Origin: Cytophagales bacterium
GTDB taxonomy: Bacteria > Bacteroidota > Bacteroidia > Cytophagales > UBA9547
Reading direction: 5' to 3'
Assembly: GCA_025360395.1 (NCBI GenBank)
Contig: JANYCH010000352.1
Span: forward strand, 1 to 14,476
DNA length: 14,476 bases
The notes under the pieces are model-generated. The model did not search any database. It had not been told where the DNA came from and saw only the letters and a list, made by a program, of their open reading frames with translations. Of this stretch, positions 7,945 to 14,476 are shown in pieces. Every line of letters begins with the position of its first letter. Position 1 is the stretch's first letter. A program made the position numbers and the translations under genes.

Positions 7945-7952
7945 TATCTTTA
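7945..7952 (+). promoter_or_regulatory. candidate -7 box for the DUF2520 gene
   Basis: TATCTTTA again, 11 nt before the ATG at 7964. A TTTG at 7911-7914 is upstream but about 30 nt away, longer than the usual spacer. A second possible box, TACTTTTA at 7937-7944, is 22 nt from that TTTG. One of the two may drive the gene independently of hisC. Confidence 0.25.
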
Positions 7953-7963
7953 ATTGTGATCTT

Positions 7964-8755
7964 ATGACATTACCAAATGCATCCATCATTGGTTGTGGTA
8001 ACCTTGCCTTTCATTTAAGTAAAAATTTAGAAAATATTGGCGTAAATATCATAGATATATACGGCAGAGATATAAAAAAGGCAAGGAAGCTAGCATCCAA
8101 GCTTTATAATGCACAACCATGCGATAATTTGGATTTTACTTTCAGCAAAGCTGATTTATTTTTTCTTTGCATAAGTGATGATGCAATTCAGGAAATTTCA
8201 AGTACAATTTTATTGCCTCAAAATGCTGTGCTAATTCATTGTTCAGGGGCTGTTTCATTACATTCAATCTCCCAATCTCACAAGAGAGCTGGTGTTTTTT
8301 ATCCAATTCAGACATTTACCACTGACAGGAAAATCAGTTTTATAGAAATCCCCGTTTGTATTGAGGCCAGTTTGCCAGGTATTGAAATTGTTCTGGAAGG
8401 TCTTGCAAAAAAATTGAAAGCTAAGCCATATTTTATGAGTTCTGAGCAAAGGAAGGTTTTGCACCTTTCAGCAGTATTTGCTTGTAATTTTAGTAATCAT
8501 CTCTTTTCTATCGCAAAGCTAATTTTGCAAGATCAGGGACTCCCATTCAATCTATTACATCATTTAATTGCTGAAACTGTACAAAAGGCCATAGAGAATG
8601 ATCCCCAATCTGTTCAGACTGGTCCAGCCATAAGACGGGATTTGAAAACAATGGCTATTCATGAAAATTTGTTAAACGATACCGTAGAATGGCAAAAATT
8701 ATATTCGTGGTTTTCTACTGATATTAACAGGATAAATGAAATAAAATCACGTTAA
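7964..8755 (+). CDS. Rossmann-fold/DUF2520 domain protein (oxidoreductase-like)
   Basis: A 263-residue cytoplasmic protein with an N-terminal NAD(P)-binding Rossmann fold and a C-terminal DUF2520 helical domain. It resembles the overall layout of pyrroline-5-carboxylate and ketopantoate reductases. The dinucleotide loop is IIGCGNLAFHL (8-18). DLFFLCISDDAI (64-75) is the strand and turn after the fourth Rossmann element, and LIHCSGAVS (90-98) follows. The second domain shows GVFYPIQTF (110-118), HLSAVFACNFSNHL (167-180) and QTGPAIRRD (218-226), all characteristic of this family. The substrate is unknown. It sits 99 nt after hisC on the same strand without an obvious terminator, so the two could be co-transcribed, though a candidate promoter lies between them. 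No kdsC or maf gene follows. Confidence 0.85.
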   Translation: MTLPNASIIGCGNLAFHLSKNLENIGVNIIDIYGRDIKKARKLASKLYNAQPCDNLDFTFSKADLFFLCISDDAIQEISSTILLPQNAVLIHCSGAVSLHSISQSHKRAGVFYPIQTFTTDRKISFIEIPVCIEASLPGIEIVLEGLAKKLKAKPYFMSSEQRKVLHLSAVFACNFSNHLFSIAKLILQDQGLPFNLLHHLIAETVQKAIENDPQSVQTGPAIRRDLKTMAIHENLLNDTVEWQKLYSWFSTDINRINEIKSR

Positions 8756-8807
8756 TTATTATGTATTTTATGTTGCATAAACTTACATTTAATTAAATTG
8801 TTTGAAG

Positions 8808-8838
8808 TTGTTTTTTATATCCTAGAAGGTTATATTTC
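8808..8838 (+). promoter_or_regulatory. candidate promoter of the histidine kinase gene
   Basis: TTG (8808-8810) followed, after 20 nt, by TATATTTC (8831-8838). This fits the Bacteroidota -33 TTG / -7 TAnnTTTn pattern at near-standard spacing. Transcription would start at about 8845 and give a leader of roughly 75 nt, overlapping the hairpin at 8842-8884. Confidence 0.3.
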
Positions 8839-8841
8839 AGT

Positions 8842-8884
8842 AAAGGTAAATCACTAATAGAATTTCTTAAGGTGATTTGCTTTT
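8842..8884 (+). terminator. terminator-like hairpin in front of the kinase gene
   Basis: AAAGGTAAATCAC (8842-8854) can pair with GTGATTTGCTTTT (8872-8884): 13 pairs including two G·U, with a 17-nt loop. The stem runs into a six-T tract (8881-8886). It lies 87 nt after the DUF2520 stop and 34 nt before the kinase ATG. It could terminate upstream transcription or act in the kinase leader. The stem is A+T-rich and the loop is large, so its strength is doubtful. Confidence 0.35.
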
Positions 8885-8917
8885 TTATGAATTTTTTATA
8901 ATTTTCAATAATTTAAT

Positions 8918-11512
8918 ATGCAGGCTGTTACAGAAAAAAGCTCTGATCTGTTCCTTAGTATTCCCATTAGCCTGTCCATTATGGATGAAAACGGAAGATT
9001 AATTGACGCTAATCCTTTTTTTTGTGAGTCTAAAGGATTTGAAAAATCCCGAATTCTTGGTAAAACACTTTTGGAATTAGGTATATTAAGTTTTGAGAAG
9101 TCTATTAGCTTATCTCATGCTATCTTAATTGGCAGCGGGCATGTACAAAATTTCGAGTCTTCCGATTTTTCCAAATCCAAGCACCTATATTCAATATCCG
9201 TTTCTCCGTATCGATATAATGAATCAGATTATTTATTATTCACGTACCAAAACATTACCAGATATAAGGTTTATGAAGAAAAGCTGCTAGAGAAAAACAA
9301 TTCGCTGGAAAATATTACCAAACATTTTCCTGCAATGATTTATAATTATTGCAGAGATGATAAAGGGGATATGTCATTTGATTTTGTTAGCAACGGATGC
9401 GAAGAGCTAATGGGCTATACAGCTGAAGAGCTTATGAGCGATTTTTCCATTTTATTTGAATCTATTCATCCTGAAGATCTGACAGGAATGATGGAATCAA
9501 TAAGTGCTTCAGCAGATAATTATATAAACTGGGAGCATGAATACAGACTTAGACATAAAAACGGGAATTATAAGTGGGTTCAGGGAAGATCTTCGCCTTT
9601 TAAAAAAGAACGGGGAGCTATTTGTTGGATTGGGGCAGTTATAGACATATCAGACAGGAAGCGGGTAGAAGAAGAAAAAAATCTTTTAGAACAAAGGCTT
9701 TACCATTCTATTGAATACACTCCAAATATGGCAATCCAATGGTATAATTCCGCAGGGAATGTTATTTACTGGAATAAGTCTTCTGAAAAATTGTATGGCT
9801 ATTCTTCTCAAGAGGCTACTGGTAAAAGTCTTGAGGATTTGATTTATTCGAAAGAGGAAAATCAGACCTTTTTAGAAATATTAAATCAGATAGGGCTTGC
9901 AGGAGAAACATTTGGACCTTTCGAGTCTGAAGTAAGAAATAAGAATGGGGAAAGTAGGGTTGTTCTCGCCTCTACTTATATGATACCAGGTTTGAATAAA
10001 GATCCTGTATTTGTGTGCATGGATTTTGACATAACGGAACATAAGCAATCGCAAAAGGAATTAGAAAGAAGCGAAGAAATGTTAACTGCTATCACTTCTC
10101 TTTTGCTGGACGTTGTATGGATATTAAATAAAGATGACATTATTGTTTATAAATCTAAAGAGTCTGAGGTACTTGATCAGGAATTAGGCACTGGCATTAA
10201 AACCAGCCATGTTCATGCTGAAGACCTGGCAGGGGTTCAAAATGCATTAGTGAGGCTTAAAAAAGTTCCTTTTGGGAATGATAAGGTTGAATATAGGGTT
10301 TACGACAAAAATGGAAATATTCGATATTTAGAGACTTTTGGAAGCAATCAATACCAAAATTCGGCAATAAATGGTCTTGTTTTAGTCACAAGAAATATAA
10401 CAGAAAGAAAAGAGGCTGAAAATGAAATTAAAAGATCCAACCTGTTTCTTCAAACCTTATTAAATACTATTCCCGTCAATGTTTGCTGGAAAGACTTGGA
10501 TTCCAAATATTTAGGAGCGAATACTTTATTTCTAAATAGGGTTAATCTACATAATGAAAGTCAAATTGTAGGAAAGACGGATGGAGATATATTTGGCGAG
10601 CATTACTCAGCTATTTTTGTTGCAAGGGACAAAGAAGTGATAGAAAAGGGGAGCCCTTCAATTTTCTATGAGGACGAATATGAAGAAAATGGTCAGTTGA
10701 AATGGATGCTTAAAAGTAAAGTTCCATTAAAAGATTCCGAGGATAAGGTTATTGGGGTTTTAATTGCAGGCCAGGATATTACCGAACGAAAAATCAATGA
10801 ACAAAATGTTAGAAGGAAAAATGAAGAACTTGTAAAAATCAACACTGAGCTTGATAGGTTTGTTTACAGCGCATCACATGATTTAAGGGCTCCTATTGCT
10901 TCAGTGTTGGGTCTAATTGAGGTAATGAAAATGGAAGATAAACCAGAAATGATCCATAAATATCTTGAAAAGCAAAAAAAAGCCTTGAAGAAAATGGATG
11001 ATTTCATTCAGGAGATTGTTCATTTCTCCAGAAATGGCAGATTGGATGTTGTATGTGAAGAAATCGACCTCAAATTTTTAATAGAAGAAATTTTCGAACA
11101 ATATAGCTACCTGCAAGATGCCCAATCTATTGAAAAGAAAATCACAGTTACTGGAGAAGGGGTATTTTGTTCAGACAAACAACGGTTGAATGTTATATTT
11201 AGTAATCTGATTTCTAACAGTCTTAAATATGCTGATAGTAATAAAGGGAATCCGTATTTGCATGTCCATATTGAAATTACAAAAGAGCGGGCAATAATAA
11301 TAATGGAAGATAATGGAGAAGGGATACAGGAAGAATACAAAGAAAGGATCTATGATATGTTTTTCCGGGCAACTGTAAATAGTTCTGGTTCCGGAATTGG
11401 ACTATATATTGTCAAAGAAGTAGTAAATAAACTAAATGGAGAAATTGGTTTTTCTTCTGATTTCGGTTTGGGAACCTGCTTCAGGATTAATATACCTAAT
11501 CTTAAAGTCTAG
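8918..11512 (+). CDS. multi-PAS sensor histidine kinase (cytoplasmic, orphan)
   Basis: An 864-residue histidine kinase with no signal peptide or membrane helix, so it should sense cytoplasmic cues. About five PAS-type domains lie in tandem at roughly 10-115, 135-247, 262-376, 385-496 and 508-624. Domains 2 to 5 end in the usual D-I-(S/T)-(D/E)-(R/H)-K type linker (for example DISDRK, NITERK, DITERK). The kinase core has the phospho-acceptor His654 in SASHDLRAPI, the N box NLISNSLKY (763-771), G1 DNGEGI (798-803), the F box MFFRA (814-818) and G2 GSGIGLY (824-830), so it should be active. The second PAS (HPEDL, YRLRHKNGNYKWVQGR) looks like the PAS_3 type. Ligands are not readable. No response regulator or receiver domain is adjacent or fused, so the phosphate acceptor is elsewhere. 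It ends 9 nt from the convergent SET-domain gene. Confidence 0.93.
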   Translation: MQAVTEKSSDLFLSIPISLSIMDENGRLIDANPFFCESKGFEKSRILGKTLLELGILSFEKSISLSHAILIGSGHVQNFESSDFSKSKHLYSISVSPYRYNESDYLLFTYQNITRYKVYEEKLLEKNNSLENITKHFPAMIYNYCRDDKGDMSFDFVSNGCEELMGYTAEELMSDFSILFESIHPEDLTGMMESISASADNYINWEHEYRLRHKNGNYKWVQGRSSPFKKERGAICWIGAVIDISDRKRVEEEKNLLEQRLYHSIEYTPNMAIQWYNSAGNVIYWNKSSEKLYGYSSQEATGKSLEDLIYSKEENQTFLEILNQIGLAGETFGPFESEVRNKNGESRVVLASTYMIPGLNKDPVFVCMDFDITEHKQSQKELERSEEMLTAITSLLLDVVWILNKDDIIVYKSKESEVLDQELGTGIKTSHVHAEDLAGVQNALVRLKKVPFGNDKVEYRVYDKNGNIRYLETFGSNQYQNSAINGLVLVTRNITERKEAENEIKRSNLFLQTLLNTIPVNVCWKDLDSKYLGANTLFLNRVNLHNESQIVGKTDGDIFGEHYSAIFVARDKEVIEKGSPSIFYEDEYEENGQLKWMLKSKVPLKDSEDKVIGVLIAGQDITERKINEQNVRRKNEELVKINTELDRFVYSASHDLRAPIASVLGLIEVMKMEDKPEMIHKYLEKQKKALKKMDDFIQEIVHFSRNGRLDVVCEEIDLKFLIEEIFEQYSYLQDAQSIEKKITVTGEGVFCSDKQRLNVIFSNLISNSLKYADSNKGNPYLHVHIEITKERAIIIMEDNGEGIQEEYKERIYDMFFRATVNSSGSGIGLYIVKEVVNKLNGEIGFSSDFGLGTCFRINIPNLKV

Positions 11513-11521
11513 GAGTACTAA

Positions 11522-11899
11522 TTAAAATGCATTGAAATAACCCTCTCCTGCATCAAAATCAGCATAATTAACGGTTATTTCTTCATTAATACTTATATCA
11601 TAAAGAGCTAAGGAATTTCCCTCTTCATCCTGAAAAGTATTTGGTTTATCTGAATGGTTAAAAAATCTTGAATTGTCCAGAGGCAATTTCCATTCATTGG
11701 TTTTTTTGTCCAGATATCCATGAACCCTGAAAACTGATTTCATATAATCTGAAAAACCTTCAAACATTGCCTGTGTTAAAATCAATTCAGAATCGGTAAA
11801 ATTTTTCCAAATTAAAGTCCCTTTTGGAATAAACTGATTTGAAAACAAGCCTAATCCACCAATCGAACTTGGCCTTACTTCTGTTTTAACAGTAATCAA
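11522..11899 (-). CDS. small SET-domain protein, putative lysine methyltransferase
   Basis: A 125-residue protein that is essentially one SET domain. SET domains use S-adenosylmethionine to methylate protein lysines. The three core motifs are present: SIGGLGLF (12-19) for cofactor binding, NSRFFNHSDKPNT (76-88) corresponding to the eukaryotic RFxNHSCxPN with Asp in place of Cys, and NEEITVNYADFD (105-116) with the probable catalytic Tyr112. No pre-SET or post-SET cysteine clusters are present, as is usual in bacteria, and the substrate is unknown. The start is TTG at 11897-11899. The frame is open further upstream, but no ATG is available and the upstream DNA is the neighbour's terminator. 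It is convergent with the histidine kinase, 9 nt apart with no terminator between. It is also preceded by a strong terminator, so it should have its own promoter. Confidence 0.8.
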   Translation of the reverse strand: MITVKTEVRPSSIGGLGLFSNQFIPKGTLIWKNFTDSELILTQAMFEGFSDYMKSVFRVHGYLDKKTNEWKLPLDNSRFFNHSDKPNTFQDEEGNSLALYDISINEEITVNYADFDAGEGYFNAF

Positions 11900-11941
11900 A
11901 GGAATGGATATTATTGTATCAAAAGAATTTCTTAAAAAAAG

Positions 11942-11967
11942 GAAAGCCCTGCATTGGCAGGGCTTTC
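11942..11967 (-). terminator. intrinsic terminator of the coiled-coil gene
   Basis: A perfect 11-bp stem, GAAAGCCCTGC/GCAGGGCTTTC, with a 4-nt loop. On the minus strand it is followed by CTTTTTTT (11934-11941). It begins 13 nt after the stop of the coiled-coil gene. On the plus strand the hairpin is followed by A residues, so it acts only in the minus direction. Confidence 0.93.
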
Positions 11968-11980
11968 AAAAAGTTTTTAA

Positions 11981-12901
11981 TTATTTAACGTCAAAGGTAC
12001 CACCTCCAATATTGTAACCCTCGCAAAAAACCAAGGTCGTATATTTTCCTGCAGTATAATTAAATCCTTTAGGAATCAAAAAGGTAACTTCTTCATTTGC
12101 ATTGGCAAATGGTATAGTTTGACTGAAAGTATATTCTACTTGTTGTCCTTCTGCAGACTGAAAAGTTCCGCCACCATTAACAGGGTCACTAAAAACTTTT
12201 CCAGATGGAGGAATTACAGCTATGTAAAAGGTTTTATCGCCTTTTTTAGCAGCTTTGTTGTCGTCTATTTTAAATTTAATTTTCATTTGAGAAATCTTGC
12301 TGTGTTTGAATTCTCCGCCTTCCAACTCTTTACCGTTTTCTTTAATTGCAAAAAACTTTAGGCCTTCAGTTTTTAAAATAGAAGCGTAAGCTAACTGGTT
12401 TTCAAGATCTTTTTTAACGGTCGAAACTCCTGCCAGAGAATCATTTATCCTGCCTTTTTCTGTGCTTAAGTCATTTACTTTTGATTCAAGGTCTTTGTTT
12501 TTACCAGACAATTCAGCAATTTCTTTGTCTTTAGCTACAAGTTCTTGCTTCATGCTTGCAATCATGCCTTCCAATTTGCGTTTTTGCTGCGCATTGATTT
12601 TTCCCGTAGCCACTGCTTCTTTTTTAAACCTGTTCAATTCTTCTATTTGAACATTTAATGAATCATTGTTCAATCCTAAAGCTTCCCTTTCGCGTTTTAC
12701 TCTTTCAAATTCAACATTGAGGCTGTCCAGCTCTTGAATTTTTGATGTCATTTCTTCACTCTTTGTATCAATTGTTGTGGTTAAGTCTTCTATTTCAGTT
12801 TTCTTTGAAATATTAGAATAAACGAGATAACCGATAATTGCTAATTGAAGCACTATTACGGCAATAAGTGCTTTGGTTGAAGAATTTTTGTTGGAATCCA
12901 T
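11981..12901 (-). CDS. membrane-anchored coiled-coil protein of unknown function
   Basis: I do not recognise a named family. The 306 residues form three parts. First comes a short Lys/Ser-rich cytoplasmic N-terminus with one membrane helix (about 10-29, LIAVIVLQLAIIGYLVY). Then there is a long charged coiled coil (about 33-172), with a probable break near GTGKINAQ-type sequence around 98-103. Last is a compact C-terminal domain (about 178-306) rich in beta strands and Gly/aromatic residues, ending GYNIGGGTFDVK. A single uncleaved anchor would put the coiled coil and C-terminal domain in the periplasm. Similarity to SMC proteins would reflect only coiled-coil composition. It has its own terminator and is divergent, with a 63-nt gap, from the HhH-barrel gene. 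A weak promoter candidate on the minus strand is TTG (12947-12949) and TAGCTTTT (12923-12930), 16 nt apart. Confidence 0.8.
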   Translation of the reverse strand: MDSNKNSSTKALIAVIVLQLAIIGYLVYSNISKKTEIEDLTTTIDTKSEEMTSKIQELDSLNVEFERVKREREALGLNNDSLNVQIEELNRFKKEAVATGKINAQQKRKLEGMIASMKQELVAKDKEIAELSGKNKDLESKVNDLSTEKGRINDSLAGVSTVKKDLENQLAYASILKTEGLKFFAIKENGKELEGGEFKHSKISQMKIKFKIDDNKAAKKGDKTFYIAVIPPSGKVFSDPVNGGGTFQSAEGQQVEYTFSQTIPFANANEEVTFLIPKGFNYTAGKYTTLVFCEGYNIGGGTFDVK

Positions 12902-12964
12902 GTGATAAAATTTAGGTGTTTAAAAAGCTAGTTCGTAAAATTGTGGCAATAAACGATATTTTTT

Positions 12965-14476
12965 TTGTACAAAAAACCCTCTATATTTTTTTTATGCTTA
13001 TTGCAAGCGTTTAATATTTTGGGCCAATCGACCCAAAAAACTATGCCAGATGCAGAAATCCTTATTTCAAATCTATACAGGGCACAGCAGAGTGATGATA
13101 TAAATTATGCTGATTTCTATGAATCGTTGTATCAGTTTTATCAGACTCCTTTAGATCTTAATTCTTGTGATCCGGAAGAATTAAGAAGTATTTACATATT
13201 AAATGATATTCAAATAGCAGCAATAATCCTGCATATAAATGTTTACGGACCTTTTGCTTCTGTTTATGAATTACAATCATTACCCGATTTTTCCATAGAA
13301 CTGATAAGGAGCCTGATGCCATTTGTTACCATCCGATCTTCAGACGAAACCTGGAAAGGACTTGGAAAACAATTGACAAAACCAGATCAGAATTATTTTT
13401 TATTGAGATCGAATTCTGATCTTGAAAAGGCCAAAGGATATATAAGCCAGGGCAATAAGCCTCCGGCATACCAAGGTAATCCTCAAAATTATTACCTAAG
13501 ATACCGTTTCCAGAAATATAAATCATACAGTTTTGGCCTTACCGCAGAAAATGATGCAGGCGAAAAGTTTTTGTTAGATCCAAAAAATAAAAAATTTGGA
13601 TCCGACTTCTTGTCCTTTCACGTCATGGTATTGAACAAGGGAAAAATTAAGAAAATTATCTTAGGTGATTATCAATTGCAATTTGGGCAAGGTTTAGTAT
13701 TGTCCGGAGGCTTTTTTACGGGAAAAGGTTCAGAAACAATTTTATCAGTCAGACGGAGTTCAACAGGGATCAGGCCATATACTTCCTTACTTGAAACAAG
13801 TTACCTGAGAGGTGTGGCTGCAACAGTTGCATTGGGCCCAATTGAAGTTACACCATTCGTCTCTCAAAAGTTTATTGATGGATCTGTTTCAGATGATACA
13901 ATTCAAGATAGGGAAAATGCTGTTATCCAGTATACCGGCCTTCACAGAACATCTGCAGAATTACAATCAAGGGCTTCGGTGAAAGAACAAATGGCCGGAA
14001 TAAATGTACATTATTTATCAAAGGCTAAAAATTTACAAGCAGGGGCCAATTTCTTAAATGTTGAATATGATAAAATATTAAAGGTTTCTCCAAGGTTCTA
14101 TAACAGATATGAGTTTGAGGGTAACAGCAATCAGAATGCAAGCTTCTATTACTCTTATTTTTTCAGGAATATAAGCTTTTTCGGTGAAGCAGGTCTAAGT
14201 AAGGGAGATGGGAGAGGAGGAATTCAGGGTGTGATGTTTTCTTTTGGGCCAAAGGTTGATTTATCAATGGTTTATAGAAATTATAATAAAAGTTTACATA
14301 CTCCTTATGGAAATAGTTTTGGTGAAAATTATAAAAACTCAAATGAAGAAGGAATTTATTGGGGATTAAAAATCAGGCTGAGTGCAAAAACTGAGTTTAC
14401 CGGATATTATGACACTTATAAATTTCCATGGTTGAAATACCAGGTATCAGCGCCTTCAGCAGGTAAAGAGTATTTG
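12965..14476 (+). CDS. HhH-domain outer-membrane beta-barrel protein, 3' end outside window
   Basis: An open frame with no stop to the window edge, giving 504 codons so far. A probable signal peptide (about 1-21: KKP, a hydrophobic run, then ILGQ) is followed by a helix-hairpin-helix pair of the ComEA-like type (about 62-122; PLDLNSCDPEELRSIYILND and GPFASVYELQSLPDFS). The remainder (about 140-504) is rich in alternating aromatic/polar strands, as in outer-membrane barrels. It includes GDYQLQFGQGL (234-244) and GIRPYTSLLETSYLRG (268-283), which I recall from uncharacterised Bacteroidota HhH proteins. The start is TTG at 12965, the only position that includes the whole signal peptide. The in-frame ATG at 13043 would remove it, and the ATG at 12994 is in another frame and hits a stop after six codons. 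Both HhH turns lack the usual glycines, so DNA binding is uncertain. Confidence 0.75.
   Translation, partial: MYKKPSIFFLCLLQAFNILGQSTQKTMPDAEILISNLYRAQQSDDINYADFYESLYQFYQTPLDLNSCDPEELRSIYILNDIQIAAIILHINVYGPFASVYELQSLPDFSIELIRSLMPFVTIRSSDETWKGLGKQLTKPDQNYFLLRSNSDLEKAKGYISQGNKPPAYQGNPQNYYLRYRFQKYKSYSFGLTAENDAGEKFLLDPKNKKFGSDFLSFHVMVLNKGKIKKIILGDYQLQFGQGLVLSGGFFTGKGSETILSVRRSSTGIRPYTSLLETSYLRGVAATVALGPIEVTPFVSQKFIDGSVSDDTIQDRENAVIQYTGLHRTSAELQSRASVKEQMAGINVHYLSKAKNLQAGANFLNVEYDKILKVSPRFYNRYEFEGNSNQNASFYYSYFFRNISFFGEAGLSKGDGRGGIQGVMFSFGPKVDLSMVYRNYNKSLHTPYGNSFGENYKNSNEEGIYWGLKIRLSAKTEFTGYYDTYKFPWLKYQVSAPSAGKEYL

Noticed and set aside
12390..12805. SMC or chromosome-segregation identity for the coiled-coil protein
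   Set aside because: There is no Walker A, hinge or Walker B, and a membrane anchor is present; the similarity would be coiled-coil composition only.
12994..13014. Short ATG-initiated frame before the HhH-barrel gene
   Set aside because: It reaches a stop after six codons and is out of frame with the downstream gene; the TTG at 12965 explains the signal peptide.
13326..13526. Minus-strand open frame inside the HhH-barrel gene
   Set aside because: It has no recognisable features and lies wholly antisense to a long frame with a signal peptide and domain motifs.
1..14476. Defence system, prophage, insertion sequence or horizontally acquired island
   Set aside because: I saw no transposase, integrase, nuclease-defence pair, terminal inverted repeats, tRNA-flanked boundary or clear composition break; the genes look like core and envelope functions of one Bacteroidota chromosome.

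Overview
This low-G+C window reads as an ordinary chromosomal stretch of a member of the Bacteroidota, most likely a Cytophaga/Sporocytophaga-like gliding bacterium (Cytophagales). The evidence is the Bacteroidota-type TonB N-terminus, the six-repeat thrombospondin-type-3/OmpA protein, a multi-PAS cytoplasmic histidine kinase, a helix-hairpin-helix/outer-membrane-barrel protein of a kind found in this phylum, start codons without clear Shine-Dalgarno sequences, and A+T-rich TAnnTTTn boxes in intergenic DNA. The genus is a guess from gene content and composition.

Region 1 (198-4598, plus strand) holds an L,D-carboxypeptidase (peptidase S66), a TonB energy transducer, a 12-TM amino-acid permease and the Holliday-junction helicase ruvB. 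Spacing is tight (22, 81 and 2 nt), so part or all may be co-transcribed. A strong hairpin at 4613-4648 ends ruvB and also the convergent ompA-like gene.

Region 2 (4653-6513, minus strand) holds a secreted OmpA-domain protein with six exact 27-residue calcium-binding-type repeats, and upstream of it a DUF72 (YecE-like) protein. A 298-nt A+T-rich region separates DUF72 from the divergent hisC.

Region 3 (6812-11512, plus strand) holds hisC, a Rossmann/DUF2520 oxidoreductase-like protein, and an 864-residue histidine kinase with about five PAS domains and no membrane segment. A terminator-like hairpin lies in the kinase leader.

Region 4 (11522-14476) holds a 125-residue SET-domain methyltransferase-like gene and a membrane-anchored coiled-coil protein of unknown function, both minus strand and separated by a near-perfect intrinsic terminator. 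Divergent from the coiled-coil gene is a plus-strand gene that runs off the window end. It encodes a signal peptide, a degenerate HhH pair and a predicted outer-membrane beta-barrel.

No mobile element, CRISPR array, tRNA or rRNA was seen. No complete defence or other novel multi-gene system is evident. The least explained parts are the HhH-barrel protein with its divergent coiled-coil neighbour, and the orphan kinase next to the small SET protein.
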